Shown: in pieces, positions 32,709-42,611 of the stretch
How the letters are laid out: the number at the start of each line of letters is the position of its first letter
How positions within the stretch are numbered: the stretch's first letter is position 1
NCBI GenBank assembly: GCA_030693335.1
Contig: JAUYAU010000018.1
Span: 62,001 to 126,000 of the forward strand
From: Sulfuricurvum sp.
GTDB lineage: Bacteria > Campylobacterota > Campylobacteria > Campylobacterales > Sulfurimonadaceae
Reading direction: 5' to 3'
DNA: 64,000 bases
Notes under the pieces: model-generated
The model's database searches: none
What the model saw: the letters and a program-made list of their open reading frames with translations, nothing else
What the model was told of the DNA's origin: nothing
Made by a program: the position numbers and the translations under genes

Positions 32709-34664
32709 ATGAACCAATTTGCCGATTTCACCCTCAATTTAGAGACTTTTATCACCGATCTCGAAGCGTTAATACAAAACAATCATAAAACAATTGAAAC
32801 TTTATTGTCAATTGCTGATAAAACCTATAATAATTTTATCCGCCCGTTTGATTTCATGGAAGAAGAGATAGAACTTTTGTTTACACCGCTGTCTCACATC
32901 AATGCGGTCAAAAATACCGAAGAGACTCAAAAAGTCTACGCAGATGCACTACCGATATTGACAGATTATTCGAACTTTATAGGGCAAAATCTCTCAATTT
33001 ATGATGCTTTCAAGCAAATCAAAGCCAATGAATATGACACCCTTAACATCGAGCAGCAACGCATACTTGACCTCAATATTCTAAGCTTTGAACTTTCCGG
33101 TGCTCATTTGGATGAGGCAAGCAAAAAAAGACTCTCAGAGATTAATTTACGCAAAAGCACCCTCACCAATGATTTTTCTCAAAATGTACTGGATGCCACA
33201 AATGCCTACGAAAAAATCATTACCGATGAAACAGATATAACAGGAATTCCGCAAGGTGATTTAGACGATGCCCGTTTTGAAGATGACGGGATTACCAAAT
33301 ACAAATTCACGCTGCAAATGCCCTCTTATATTTCCTACATGACCTACGGTCCAAATCGTGAAATTCGTGAAGAACTCTACAAAGCCTATACAACCCGCGC
33401 TCCTCAAAACGCAGCCATTATTGATGAACTCATGAAACTGCGTCAAGAAATGGCTCAGCTGTTAGGCTATACAAGCTATACCGAATATTCTCTTGCCTCC
33501 AAAATGGCTCCTTCGACTCAAAGTGTACTGACCTTTCTCAACGAGCTCGTAGAAACGTCTCAAGCCCAAGCAAAACAGGAAATTGAACAACTGCGTGAAA
33601 TTGCAAAAGGAATCGAGTTACAAAGCTATGACACCGCTTACTATGGAGAAATTCTTAAAAAAGCGCAATACGACATCGACGAAGAAGAGTACCGTCCTTA
33701 TTTTGAACAAAAGAGCGTTATCAATGGAATGTTTGAATTTTTAAATCAAATGTTTGGCATTCGATTTGAAAAAATAGATACAGAACTTTGGGATGAAAAA
33801 GCCAGTGCTTATGATGTCTATGACAATGATGTACTACGTGCCCGTATCTATTTTGATTTAGAAGCGCGCAAAGGAAAACGCGGCGGTGCATGGATGCACA
33901 ATTTTCAAACCCATTGTGAAGATACCCTTGGGTGTACGCACCTATCCAGTGCTTTTGTGGTCTGTAATTTTCCGCCATCCTCAGCAACTTCTCCATCACT
34001 CCTACGCCATGACGATGTCGTTACCCTCTTTCATGAGATGGGGCATACACTGCATCACATCCTCAGCCGTGTTCGCGAGCATGGAGTCAGCGGTGTCAAT
34101 GGGGTTGAGTGGGATGCAGTAGAATTTCCATCCCAGTTTTTAGAAAACTTCGCCTACGAGCCCAAAGTGCTAAAACTGTTTGCAAAGCATCATGAAACCA
34201 AGGATGTTTTGAGTGATGAAATGATCGCCAAACTTATCCGTGCTAAAAATTTCCAAAGTGCCCTGTTTATGCTGCGTCAGCTTGAGTTCTCACTTTTTGA
34301 TCTCACCCTTCACTCAAAACTCTATCAAGGCGAAGAGATACAAAAGCTCTTGGACTCTATTAGAGATAAGACGGCACTGATCAAGCCTCCTGCGTACAAT
34401 AAATTTCAAAATGGATTTTCTCATATCTTCAGCGGTGGATACAGCGCAGGATATTACAGTTATAAATGGGCAGAAGTGCTCAGTGCCGATGCCTATTATG
34501 CGATTGTGGATGAGGGAATATTCGGCTCGCAGCTCGCGCAAAATTACAAAGAGATCGTATTGGCCAAAGGGGGCAGTCAAAGTATGCAGGAACTGTTTAT
34601 TGAGATGATGGGTCGCGAATGCGAGACAAAACATCTTTTGCGTCTTAACGGCATCAACGAATGA
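32709..34664 (+). CDS. prlC: M3 family oligopeptidase (oligopeptidase A type)
   Basis: A 651-residue cytoplasmic zinc metallopeptidase that degrades short peptides, including cleaved signal peptides. The zinc site HEMGH is in VVTLFHEMGHTLHHIL (near residue 445), with the third ligand Glu in VEWDAVEFPSQFLENF. Large helical N-terminal domain and length are typical of the family. The stop overlaps the next gene's start (ATGA). Confidence 0.93.
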   Translation: MNQFADFTLNLETFITDLEALIQNNHKTIETLLSIADKTYNNFIRPFDFMEEEIELLFTPLSHINAVKNTEETQKVYADALPILTDYSNFIGQNLSIYDAFKQIKANEYDTLNIEQQRILDLNILSFELSGAHLDEASKKRLSEINLRKSTLTNDFSQNVLDATNAYEKIITDETDITGIPQGDLDDARFEDDGITKYKFTLQMPSYISYMTYGPNREIREELYKAYTTRAPQNAAIIDELMKLRQEMAQLLGYTSYTEYSLASKMAPSTQSVLTFLNELVETSQAQAKQEIEQLREIAKGIELQSYDTAYYGEILKKAQYDIDEEEYRPYFEQKSVINGMFEFLNQMFGIRFEKIDTELWDEKASAYDVYDNDVLRARIYFDLEARKGKRGGAWMHNFQTHCEDTLGCTHLSSAFVVCNFPPSSATSPSLLRHDDVVTLFHEMGHTLHHILSRVREHGVSGVNGVEWDAVEFPSQFLENFAYEPKVLKLFAKHHETKDVLSDEMIAKLIRAKNFQSALFMLRQLEFSLFDLTLHSKLYQGEEIQKLLDSIRDKTALIKPPAYNKFQNGFSHIFSGGYSAGYYSYKWAEVLSADAYYAIVDEGIFGSQLAQNYKEIVLAKGGSQSMQELFIEMMGRECETKHLLRLNGINE

Positions 34665-35671
34665 AGTTCTTTTGGATACTGTTTGCCACATTCACACTCC
34701 TGGGAGGTACTGAAGTGAAAATCGCGTCGTATAACGTTGAAAATCTATTTGATATGAAGGATGATGGAACAGAGTATGAACAATACATACCCAATACATC
34801 CTGGGGATGGAATGAGGAGATGCATCGGATCAAACTGCGCAATACCGCGCAAGTGATCAAAGACATTGGTGCCGATATCATAGGCCTCCAAGAAATCGAA
34901 TCCGAAACCGCACTTAAAGAACTCAGAACACAACTCAATCGAGAGGGGCTTTATTATCCTCATTACGCCTTTGCACGTGCTAAAAATACAGCTGTTGCCG
35001 TGGCGCTTCTGAGCCGCTATCCCATCGTCAGTGCTCTGAGCCGCTCCGTTGGTTCTCATAGATCGTATCGGGATATCTTAGAAGTCAAACTCAATATCAA
35101 TGGAAAAAATTTACGGATATTCGTCAACCATTGGAAATCCAAAAGCGGCCCTGAGAGTATGCGCATCCAAAGTGCCAAAGTACTCAAAAAACGGCTGGAA
35201 GAGTTAGATGAAGATGAACCCTATATCCTGATGGGAGATTTTAATTCCCACCATGAAGAGTATAAAACGTTTGTAAAAAGCAGGAAGCACAATGACACCG
35301 AGGGGATTACGGGAATTAATCATATCCTCAAAACCATCGATGAGGATGAAAATCCAATCAGCTATACATCGCTGCAATCCAATGACGGATCACTCTACAA
35401 TCTATGGTATGAGCTCCCCGAAGATCAGCGATGGAGTCATGAATATCGCGGTCGACATGAAGGTTTAGATAACATGATTATTTCCCCTTCACTCGCCGAT
35501 GGAAAAGGGATTGAATACGTTCGTGGAAGCTTTGGACGTTTTGATGCTCCATACCTTTTCTACAAAGGAAAACCCTATCGCTGGCAGCAATCTCGAAAAT
35601 TTCCAAAACACCATTTAGGCGAGGGGTATTCGGATCACTTAGCCATTTTTGCAAAGATCAACATACGTTAA
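34661..35671 (+). CDS. Secreted endonuclease/exonuclease/phosphatase-fold protein
   Basis: A 336-residue protein with a signal peptide (MKFFWILFATFTLLGG) and the EEP fold: ASYNVENLFD at the start, IGLQEIES with the metal-binding Glu, FVNHWKSK, ILMGDFNSHHEE and the terminal YSDHLAIFA with the catalytic Asp-His. It is probably an exported nuclease or phosphodiesterase. It is co-transcribed with the oligopeptidase. The 3' end overlaps the convergent DUF1643 gene by 14 bases. Confidence 0.85.
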   Translation: MKFFWILFATFTLLGGTEVKIASYNVENLFDMKDDGTEYEQYIPNTSWGWNEEMHRIKLRNTAQVIKDIGADIIGLQEIESETALKELRTQLNREGLYYPHYAFARAKNTAVAVALLSRYPIVSALSRSVGSHRSYRDILEVKLNINGKNLRIFVNHWKSKSGPESMRIQSAKVLKKRLEELDEDEPYILMGDFNSHHEEYKTFVKSRKHNDTEGITGINHILKTIDEDENPISYTSLQSNDGSLYNLWYELPEDQRWSHEYRGRHEGLDNMIISPSLADGKGIEYVRGSFGRFDAPYLFYKGKPYRWQQSRKFPKHHLGEGYSDHLAIFAKINIR

Positions 35672-36239
35672 AGTCTATGTTGTCAGGCCAATAGCATGCA
35701 TGAAAAGGGTATTTATCAGACCCTTTTTCTATTTTTCTATAGACTTTACCTGAAAAATCTGGCACATTGATCATCGTAAGCACTTTGTCCACTCGTAAAT
35801 CATACAATGAATTGCGTATTGGAGAAGCACCTCCCCATGCTATGACAATGTAATCGCTGCTCATCAATGCTTGCTTAAAAGCAGTGTCATTCTCTTTTCC
35901 TATAATATCAATACCTGCTATATACGCTTCCATAACATCTTTTGGATACGTACCGCGAAGTGCGAATAAATTTAATACTTCAATCTTTCGAACATCCGCA
36001 AAAGCTTTATAGACTACTTTTTCAACATTCTGAACCGTTTTATCTGCTTTCATTGCATCAGCAGAAGAGGGGTTTTTAAGAATTACGGTCAATGTTTTTG
36101 TCCGTGAAGGCTCATCACCAAAAGGTATACTAAGCCGATACCTGTATTTCATGTCATCTGAAAATACAGCCTCAATCCCATCAATATTTACCTGATGAAA
36201 ATGAGAGACTTGCCGACCAATATGAGGTTGTGGTTTCAA
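35658..36239 (-). CDS. DUF1643 domain protein
   Basis: A 193-residue protein with the DUF1643 pattern: YRYRLSIPFG, 'VILKNPSSADAMKADKTVQN', 'VLNLFALRGTYPKDV' and DYIVIAWGGAS. Members are often found in accessory regions and their role is unknown. It has no close partner except hspR, which lies four bases upstream, so it may be read from the heat-shock operon. Confidence 0.8.
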   Translation of the reverse strand: MKPQPHIGRQVSHFHQVNIDGIEAVFSDDMKYRYRLSIPFGDEPSRTKTLTVILKNPSSADAMKADKTVQNVEKVVYKAFADVRKIEVLNLFALRGTYPKDVMEAYIAGIDIIGKENDTAFKQALMSSDYIVIAWGGASPIRNSLYDLRVDKVLTMINVPDFSGKVYRKIEKGSDKYPFHACYWPDNIDFNVC

Positions 36240-36243
36240 ATTC

Positions 36244-36633
36244 TTACTTTTTAAACAAATCGTCTTCGAATATCACCATCTCATACACACTGCGTGTTGC
36301 TACTAACGATTTCGCAAGCGGAACACCGGAGCTGTTACGAACACGTTCAAGCTCAGCGCGCATTTCTAATAGCTCTTGCTCCATCATCTCCATTTTCGTT
36401 TTCAGACGCATCACGACATCAACACCTGCGAGGTTGACACCCAACTCTCTTGTGAGACGTAAAATTGTTTTAATCTTTTCAATATCACGCTGGGAATAAA
36501 GACGGATACGGCCATCGGAACGCGAAGGGGCGATTAAATTTTCACGCTCATATTGACGAAGCGTCTGAGGATGGATTTCGAGGATTTTTGCCACAATACT
36601 GATCATATAGACCGGTTCATCAAAATGGTGCAT
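36244..36633 (-). CDS. hspR: HspR, MerR-family heat-shock repressor
   Basis: A 129-residue DNA-binding repressor. A MerR-type helix-turn-helix is at the N-terminus ([22 protein letters not shown], then [15 protein letters not shown]), and a coiled coil follows ([17 protein letters not shown]). It is encoded three bases after cbpA, the usual order in Campylobacterota. A HAIR-type operator lies upstream of cbpA (37580-37600), so it should repress its own operon. Confidence 0.92.
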   Translation of the reverse strand: MHHFDEPVYMISIVAKILEIHPQTLRQYERENLIAPSRSDGRIRLYSQRDIEKIKTILRLTRELGVNLAGVDVVMRLKTKMEMMEQELLEMRAELERVRNSSGVPLAKSLVATRSVYEMVIFEDDLFKK

Positions 36634-36636
36634 GAT

Positions 36637-37524
36637 TTATTCTCCTTGCGGAAGGTTTTTTTTCATTTGCTCAACTAACTCGGTATCAATACTGGCAACG
36701 CTTGGCAATACAATGTTCGCTTTAAGATACAAATCACCTCTTGAGCCTGATTGACGATTCACAACCCCCATCTCTTTGAGTCGGAAACGTTGCCCGTTTT
36801 TAGTGTTTTCAGGCACCTTAAGCGTTACCTCTTTTTCCAGTGTCTGTACACTTACTTTTCCGCCAAACAGTGCCGCATAAAGAGGGACGTTAAAAGTTTT
36901 CACTAAAGTGTCTCCCTCACGTTCATATTCGGGATTGGGCGAAATATCAATTTTCAGATACAAATCTCCTACTTGTGATCCATGCTTCTTCCCTTTCCCG
37001 CGAACACGAAGCTTTTCCCCACTTTTGATTCCGGCAGGTATTTTGATATCAAAGCTCTCGCCGCTTAAGTTTATCGTGTGCTTTCCGCCCAGAACCGCAA
37101 CGCTAAAGGGAACCGTTACATTGGCATCAAGGTCAAGATTCACCCCTCCCCCGAAACCGCCGCCGCCAAATCCGCCACCGCTGAAGCCGCCAAATCCACC
37201 TCCTCCAAAGCCGCCACCGCCACCTTGGGAAAACATATTGCGTAAAATCTCATCCAAATCGACATTTCCGCCTTGTGCCCGTGAAAAATCATGAAAGTTT
37301 TGCCCACCGAACATAGAGTCACCGTACTGATCGTATTTGGAACGCTTCTCTTTGTCACTCAAAACTTCGTACGCGGCATTGATCTCTTTGAATTTCTCTT
37401 CAGCCTTTGGGTCTTTATTCACATCAGGGTGATATTGACGCGCAAGCTTTCGGTACGCTTTTTTGATTTCTGCTTCACTTGCCCCTGGAGCAATTTCGAG
37501 TGTTGTATACAAACTTTTTGACAT
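36637..37524 (-). CDS. cbpA: DnaJ-class co-chaperone CbpA
   Basis: A 295-residue type II J-domain protein. The J domain (residues 4-66) has the HPD motif in [14 protein letters not shown] Gly/Phe-rich linker with GGFGGGG repeats (about 95-130) follows, then two beta-barrel substrate-binding domains ([16 protein letters not shown] and [12 protein letters not shown]). The zinc-finger domain of DnaJ is absent, which marks CbpA. It stimulates DnaK. First gene of the cbpA-hspR operon. Confidence 0.93.
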   Translation of the reverse strand: MSKSLYTTLEIAPGASEAEIKKAYRKLARQYHPDVNKDPKAEEKFKEINAAYEVLSDKEKRSKYDQYGDSMFGGQNFHDFSRAQGGNVDLDEILRNMFSQGGGGGFGGGGFGGFSGGGFGGGGFGGGVNLDLDANVTVPFSVAVLGGKHTINLSGESFDIKIPAGIKSGEKLRVRGKGKKHGSQVGDLYLKIDISPNPEYEREGDTLVKTFNVPLYAALFGGKVSVQTLEKEVTLKVPENTKNGQRFRLKEMGVVNRQSGSRGDLYLKANIVLPSVASIDTELVEQMKKNLPQGE

Positions 37525-37563
37525 TGATAAATCCTATTAAAATTTCTATTATTATTTCTGTTA

Positions 37564-37569
37564 AAAGTA
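37564..37569 (-). promoter_or_regulatory. cbpA-hspR promoter -10 box
   Basis: TATACT on the minus strand (in GTTATACTTTTAA), about 40 bases upstream of cbpA. The HspR operator lies just upstream, where a repressor would block polymerase. Confidence 0.45.
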
Positions 37570-37579
37570 TAACACAATA

Positions 37580-37600
37580 GTTGAGTCAAAATCAATCAAG
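37580..37600. promoter_or_regulatory. HAIR-type HspR operator
   Basis: GTTGAGT-N7-AATCAAG matches the HAIR consensus CTTGAGT-N7-ACTCAAG at 12 of 14 positions with the correct 7-base spacer. It sits directly upstream of the cbpA promoter, in the operon that encodes HspR. Confidence 0.8.
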
Positions 37601-37648
37601 GTTTGAAAAGAGAGTTCGTAAAAATAGGAAAAGGAGAGGATTTAAGGT

Positions 37649-37665
37649 TGCGCCGAAGAGGCGCA
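37649..37665 (-). terminator. Stem-loop after purH
   Basis: TGCGCC and GGCGCA form a GC-rich 6-bp stem with a 5-base loop seven bases beyond the purH stop. No good T run follows, so terminator strength is doubtful. Confidence 0.4.
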
Positions 37666-37671
37666 GGTCTG

Positions 37672-39207
37672 TTAGTGTAAAAAGTGACGAACACCTGTCA
37701 TGTACAATGCAATCCCGTACTCATTGGCAGCAGCGATTACTTCTTCATCACGTACCGAACCGCCCGGTTGAATCACCGTTTTAACTCCTGCACCCGCAGC
37801 CGCATCGATCGAATCACGAAATGGAAAAAATGCTTCAGATGCCAATGCCGCACCGCTCACATCCAATCCCATCTCTTCTGCTTTTTTAAGGGCACAGCGT
37901 GCTGCATCCACACGGGAAGTCATACCCATGCCCACAGCCACCATCGCACCGTCTTTCACATATACAACGCAGTTTGACTTCGTCAATGAGGCTACTTTAT
38001 AGGCAATCTCTGCATCTTTGAGTTCTTGTGCACTGGCAGTATGGGTTGTGACCAATTTTGCATTTTTTACTTCATCAGCACCCACGCGGTCTGCATCTTG
38101 GAATACAAATCCGCCGTCAATGTGTTTGAAATCAATGGCATCGTTGCTTAGTACTATACGATCACTGCCATACTCAAAAAGTTTAAGACGTTTTTTCGGA
38201 TCAAATACTTCTCTGGCTTCCTCATCGATACGCCCGGCAATAACTACTTCCAAAAACATCTCATTCATCTTCATCGCTAGTTCTTTGGTAACGACACCAT
38301 TCACAGCTACCACTCCGCCAAATGCAGAGATCGGATCACATTTGAGTGCTTCAGTGTACGCGTCCATCAAATTGTCACGAATCGCAAAACCGCATGGATT
38401 ACCATGCTTGACAATACAAATTGCATTTTCATCCCCAAATGCTGCTGCAATTTTTACCGCTCCGCTGATGTCGGTCAGATTATTGAAGCTCGCTTCCCCT
38501 TTGAGGGTTTTGAAGTTTTTGCTGAAGAAGGTGTCAAACTCATACAAGCCACCCTTTTGATGCGGGTTTTCACCGTAACGGGTGTCCATTACTTTATTTC
38601 CGACGATAAACTGCTTCTCACCCATGCCGTTGTTAAAACGTTTGTTCATGTAGTTAGCGATCATCGAATCGTACGCCGCCGTATGCTCATACGCTTTGAT
38701 CATCAAGCTGCGTCGGAACTCGACACTGTCCGTACCGTTTTGGATCGCATTGAGCACTCCCGAATAATCGCTTGGATCGGTAATGATATGAACATCCGTG
38801 AAGTTTTTTGCAGCAGATCGAACCATTGCAGGTCCGCCGATGTCAATGTTTTCAATAATCTCTTCGAAATCATCCGTGCGTTCAATGGTCGCTTTGAACG
38901 GATACAGATTAACACAGACCAAATCGATTTCCACAATGCCGTATTCCATCGCCGTATTCACATGGGTATCCAAATCACGACGAAACAAAATACCGCCATG
39001 GATGTACGGATTCAGTGTTTTCACACGCCCGTCAAACATCTCCGGAAAGCCTGTTACATCATCGATTTCAATCGCGTCCACACCTGCTTCACGCAACATT
39101 TTAAATGTTCCGCCTGTAGAAACAATTTCGTAATCCAAACCGATCAAAGATTTGGCAAATTCTACAATGTTACTTTTGTCGCTGACACTGAGCAATGCAC
39201 GCTTCAT
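37672..39207 (-). CDS. purH: Bifunctional AICAR transformylase/IMP cyclohydrolase
   Basis: A 511-residue enzyme for the last two steps of IMP synthesis. The N-terminal MGS-like cyclohydrolase domain has [17 protein letters not shown] and [15 protein letters not shown]. The transformylase part has KHGNPCGFA with the catalytic Lys-His and ends with [36 protein letters not shown] 39207 is chosen because AAAGGA lies five bases upstream; an in-frame start 30 bases earlier lacks a ribosome site. Confidence 0.97.
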   Translation of the reverse strand: MKRALLSVSDKSNIVEFAKSLIGLDYEIVSTGGTFKMLREAGVDAIEIDDVTGFPEMFDGRVKTLNPYIHGGILFRRDLDTHVNTAMEYGIVEIDLVCVNLYPFKATIERTDDFEEIIENIDIGGPAMVRSAAKNFTDVHIITDPSDYSGVLNAIQNGTDSVEFRRSLMIKAYEHTAAYDSMIANYMNKRFNNGMGEKQFIVGNKVMDTRYGENPHQKGGLYEFDTFFSKNFKTLKGEASFNNLTDISGAVKIAAAFGDENAICIVKHGNPCGFAIRDNLMDAYTEALKCDPISAFGGVVAVNGVVTKELAMKMNEMFLEVVIAGRIDEEAREVFDPKKRLKLFEYGSDRIVLSNDAIDFKHIDGGFVFQDADRVGADEVKNAKLVTTHTASAQELKDAEIAYKVASLTKSNCVVYVKDGAMVAVGMGMTSRVDAARCALKKAEEMGLDVSGAALASEAFFPFRDSIDAAAGAGVKTVIQPGGSVRDEEVIAAANEYGIALYMTGVRHFLH

Positions 39208-39251
39208 GACTTTCCTTTGAGTGGGGATTTCCCCCATGAATTAATGGCGGA

Positions 39252-39257
39252 ATTGTA
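39252..39257 (-). promoter_or_regulatory. purH promoter -10 box
   Basis: TACAAT on the minus strand (TGCTACAATTCC), 44 bases upstream of the purH start. Confidence 0.4.
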
Positions 39258-39303
39258 GCAAATGGTGGTTTAGGGGAAGGTAAATTTAGCTAAAATCACT
39301 GTT

Positions 39304-39798
39304 ATGAAATTGTATTCCCACCCCTTTTCACCCATTATCGACAGTAATACCCATATCCTTTTTTTAGGAAGCTTCCCCAGTATCGCCTCTTTTGAGCACT
39401 CTTTTTATTATGCCCATTCCCGTAATGCCTTTTGGCCGATCATGGAGATAATTTTTAACGTCACTCTTCTGGACAACGAAGCCAAAATAGCGTTTTGCTT
39501 AAGCCATAAGATCGGATTATGGGATGTTATCGGTTCTTGTGAGAGAGAAAATTCGAGTGACAGCAATCTAAAAGAAATTCTCCCCAATGATTTTGAAACA
39601 TTATTACGTGATTACCCCAATATTAAGGTCATTGCCTTTACAGGAAAGAAAGCATTTGATCTGTTTGAGAAGTATTTTAAAAATATGGAAATAGAGAAGA
39701 TATTGCTTCCCTCTACCTCTGCCGCACATGCATCCATGTCACAAGAAGAGAAAGTGGTAGCATACAAAGTCTTTATAGAGAAGTTTTTAACCGTTTAG
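39304..39798 (+). CDS. DNA-deoxyinosine glycosylase (UDG superfamily, family 6-like)
   Basis: A 164-residue base-excision enzyme likely removing hypoxanthine from DNA. Family signatures are FLGSFPSIASF at the start, YYAHSRNAFWPIME and the C-terminal LPSTSAAHASMS loop. The Asp/Asn of classical UDG motif 1 is replaced as in this family. The gene has little upstream space and is divergent from purH, and its 3' end overlaps the convergent carboxypeptidase gene by 12 bases. Confidence 0.82.
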   Translation: MKLYSHPFSPIIDSNTHILFLGSFPSIASFEHSFYYAHSRNAFWPIMEIIFNVTLLDNEAKIAFCLSHKIGLWDVIGSCERENSSDSNLKEILPNDFETLLRDYPNIKVIAFTGKKAFDLFEKYFKNMEIEKILLPSTSAAHASMSQEEKVVAYKVFIEKFLTV

Positions 39799-40596
39799 TA
39801 CCTGTTCAAAAATTTGTTTCGCGGTTTTCCAACGATCTACCTTGGAATTCATCATCACGATAAGGCAATCTTTCCCGTCTTTTTTAGCACGAGCAATCAA
39901 GCATGCACCTGCTTTGTTGGTAAATCCTGTTTTCACTCCTACTGCATACTCATAACGGTTAAGAAGGCGATTGTGCGTATAAGCGGTGAACTGCTTGAGC
40001 TTGCCTTTGTTCAGTGCATAATAGGTGTGGTTGTTGAGCTTGCTGATCGCATTAAACGTTGGGCTTTTAATCGCATATTCGGTCATTTTCAACAAATCAT
40101 TAGGGGACGAATATTGTTCTTTTCCATCGTATCCGCACGGATTGCTAAAATGGGTATTCCTCATCCCTATTTGTCGGGCTTTTGTATTCATCAAAGCCAC
40201 AAAACGTTCTTCATCTCCACCCACTGTGATCGCAATCGCTTTTGCCGCATCGTTGTCTGATTTTATCATCGCCGCTTTGACCAAATCGGACATTAACACA
40301 ACATCTCCGCGTTTGTATCCGGCAATTGTTGGCTTAACTTGAGTCATTTCCCGTGTAATGGTCACGGCTTCATTCATCCTATTGCTTTGTATCGCCAAAA
40401 TCACGGTCATTACTTTGGTCAAACTCGCAGGACTGACCCGTTTTTCACCATCTTTGGCATACAGGACATGTTTTGTTTTTAAATCTTTAACAATCAATGC
40501 ACCTATTTTTAGTTCATCGAGTTCACGCTTGTCAATACCTGCATATGCCGAAAGAGACAGGGCTAGACACAATCCTATAGTTTTCATTAATATCAT
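39787..40596 (-). CDS. dacA: D-alanyl-D-alanine carboxypeptidase (S11 family)
   Basis: A 269-residue periplasmic penicillin-binding protein that trims peptidoglycan side chains. It has a signal peptide (KTIGLCLALSLSAYA). The active-site set is complete: SxxK in SPASLTKVMT, SxN in MIKSDNDAA and KTG in VGVKTGFTNKAG. ATG 40596 has AGGGA eight bases upstream; other nearby starts lack this. It is shorter than E. coli PBP5 and lacks the C-terminal anchoring domain, so it may be soluble in the periplasm. Confidence 0.92.
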   Translation of the reverse strand: MILMKTIGLCLALSLSAYAGIDKRELDELKIGALIVKDLKTKHVLYAKDGEKRVSPASLTKVMTVILAIQSNRMNEAVTITREMTQVKPTIAGYKRGDVVLMSDLVKAAMIKSDNDAAKAIAITVGGDEERFVALMNTKARQIGMRNTHFSNPCGYDGKEQYSSPNDLLKMTEYAIKSPTFNAISKLNNHTYYALNKGKLKQFTAYTHNRLLNRYEYAVGVKTGFTNKAGACLIARAKKDGKDCLIVMMNSKVDRWKTAKQIFEQVLNG

Positions 40597-40713
40597 AATT
40601 ATATTCCCTAAAATCATCTTAAATACTCATGTAAAGCAATGGATGGTCCACAATAAGTATGAAATGGTATAGTAAAGTATCTGAAATCTAATCTCCCTAT
40701 GTTACAATAACCT

Positions 40714-41832
40714 ATGAAAAGCTTATCTCGTGCTATGCTTACTATTATCGATAGTCCTACCCATGTTACCCTTCAATGTCATGGTGTGTGGACAATGCCA
40801 AATCTTGCTGCTGTAGCTGAGCATTTGGAATTATTCACTCCAAAAAAACCCTTACAATGGGATATAGCACAGATTGCTGAACTTGATTCGGCCGGGATTG
40901 CATTACTGCAACTTTATTATCGAAAGTTTGAAAATCAAGGGGTGATTTCTGAGCTTATCGGCACCAATGACACCCACACAAAACTTTACAGTCTCCTCTA
41001 CAAACGCCATCATGAAGAGACCTCTGCTGTAAAAACTCACTCATGGCTCTATCATTTGGGCAAAGAAGGACATGAAAATATTCAAGGTATCGGAAAATTT
41101 TTAGCATTTTTAGGAGAGTCCTTTGTTCTGCTTTTGTATACGTTGCGTTATCCAAGCAAAATACGCTATCGCTCTATTATGGCCCATATTTACACAACGG
41201 GGGTTACTGCACTACCCATCATTGGTGTAAGTGCCTTTTTAATCGGTGTCGTTATCGCTTTTCAAAGTCTGGTACAGCTGCAAAAATTTGGAGCCGATAT
41301 TTTCATTGTAGATACGATAGGTATCTCCCTGACACGTGAATTAGCCCCGTTGATTACTGCTATTGTTGTAGCCGGACGCAGCGGATCTGCCTTTACAGCA
41401 CAGATCGGTGCCATGAAGATGACCCAAGAGATTGATGCTATGAAGACGATGGGGTTTGACCCTTTTATCTTTTTGGTGTGGCCTAGAGTCTTTGCGCTTA
41501 TTCTGGTAATGCCTCTACTTATCTTTTTTGCAGACCTCATCGGTATATTTGGCGGCATGGTTGTTGCCAAAGCACAGGCGAATCTCTCCTTTGATGAGTT
41601 TTTATATCGCTTAAAAGGAGCCCTTGCAATCAAACATTATGTCATAGGCATTGCAAAAGGGCCTTTTTTCGCTTTCCTCATTGCCATGGCAAGTACCTAC
41701 AGAGGCTTTCAAATATCTTTAAATACCGAAAGTATCGGTCACTATACCACCGTAAGTGTCGTCAATTCTATCTTTTTGGTCATTGCCTGTGACGCTCTTT
41801 TTTCAGTTTTACTCACGGAACTCAAATTATGA
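40714..41832 (+). CDS. mlaE: MlaE/YrbE-type lipid ABC transporter permease with STAS domain
   Basis: A 372-residue permease of the Mla/MCE lipid transport system between inner and outer membranes. The first about 100 residues form a STAS domain (LQWDIAQIAELDSAGIALLQ). The rest is a typical MlaE membrane domain with LTRELAPLITAIVVAGRSGSAFTAQIGAMK. In E. coli the STAS partner is a separate protein (MlaB), so here it is fused. A TACAAT box ends only five bases before ATG, so this transcript may be leaderless or start elsewhere. First of a tight four-gene unit. Confidence 0.9.
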   Translation: MKSLSRAMLTIIDSPTHVTLQCHGVWTMPNLAAVAEHLELFTPKKPLQWDIAQIAELDSAGIALLQLYYRKFENQGVISELIGTNDTHTKLYSLLYKRHHEETSAVKTHSWLYHLGKEGHENIQGIGKFLAFLGESFVLLLYTLRYPSKIRYRSIMAHIYTTGVTALPIIGVSAFLIGVVIAFQSLVQLQKFGADIFIVDTIGISLTRELAPLITAIVVAGRSGSAFTAQIGAMKMTQEIDAMKTMGFDPFIFLVWPRVFALILVMPLLIFFADLIGIFGGMVVAKAQANLSFDEFLYRLKGALAIKHYVIGIAKGPFFAFLIAMASTYRGFQISLNTESIGHYTTVSVVNSIFLVIACDALFSVLLTELKL

Positions 41833-42611
41833 GCACTCAGCCAATCATTCAAGTCCAAAATGTGGTCACAGCATTTGGGGGCACTGTCGTGCATGACCAG
41901 ATCAATTGTAGCATTTTTGAACATGAGATTTATGCTCTGATAGGAGGAAGCGGATCAGGGAAATCGACTCTTTTAAGAGAGATGATACTTCTTCAACGAC
42001 CTCTAAGTGGTACCATTAGTATCTTTGGCCAAAATATTGCTACGCTAACTCCTACAGAAGCTCAGAAACTACGTCAAAAATGGGGTGTATTATTCCAATC
42101 CGGAGCTCTTTTTTCCTCTTTGACGGTGGGTCAAAATATTGAGCTTCTCTATCAGGAATATACTGATTTGCCGGCCAACCTTATCAATGAACTTGTCAAA
42201 CTCAAAATTGATATTGTCGGTCTTCCTGCTCATGCGCGCTACCTCTATCCAAGCCAGCTCAGCGGCGGAATGGTCAAACGTGCCGCACTTGCTCGAGCCC
42301 TTGCTCTTGATCCGAAACTATTATTTTTGGATGAACCTACATCAGGTTTGGATCCATTTAGTGCACGTCAATTTGATACACTTATCTATCAATTACGCGA
42401 CTTACTAGGACTTACGGTAGTTATGGTAACTCATGATTTGGATACCATATACCATATCGTTGATCGATTTGCCCTGCTGGGTGAGACTAAAGTAGTCGCC
42501 GAGGGATCTTTAAACGAGGTTCTAGCGATCAATCACCCGTTAATTAAATACTTTTTTCAAAGTACCACACAAACATCTCATCAAAAGGAGATCCATGGAA
42601 TCCAAAGTTGA
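41829..42611 (+). CDS. mlaF: MlaF-type ABC transporter ATPase
   Basis: A 260-residue ATPase powering the lipid transporter. Walker A is GGSGSGKSTLL (near residue 40), the ABC signature PSQLSGGMVKRAALARAL, Walker B LLFLDEPTSGLDP and the H-loop VMVTHD. The start overlaps the permease stop (ATGA). The MCE gene starts before its end in another frame. Confidence 0.94.
   Translation: MSTQPIIQVQNVVTAFGGTVVHDQINCSIFEHEIYALIGGSGSGKSTLLREMILLQRPLSGTISIFGQNIATLTPTEAQKLRQKWGVLFQSGALFSSLTVGQNIELLYQEYTDLPANLINELVKLKIDIVGLPAHARYLYPSQLSGGMVKRAALARALALDPKLLFLDEPTSGLDPFSARQFDTLIYQLRDLLGLTVVMVTHDLDTIYHIVDRFALLGETKVVAEGSLNEVLAINHPLIKYFFQSTTQTSHQKEIHGIQS

Noticed and set aside
36908-37294. Pro-rich plus-strand frame opposite cbpA
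   Set aside because: The proline run is the complement of the Gly-rich linker codons of cbpA; not a gene.
38404-39258. Long plus-strand open frame (284 codons) inside the purH region
   Set aside because: It is fully antisense to purH, whose motifs are intact. The translation is Cys/His/Arg-rich with no family features, a typical shadow frame.
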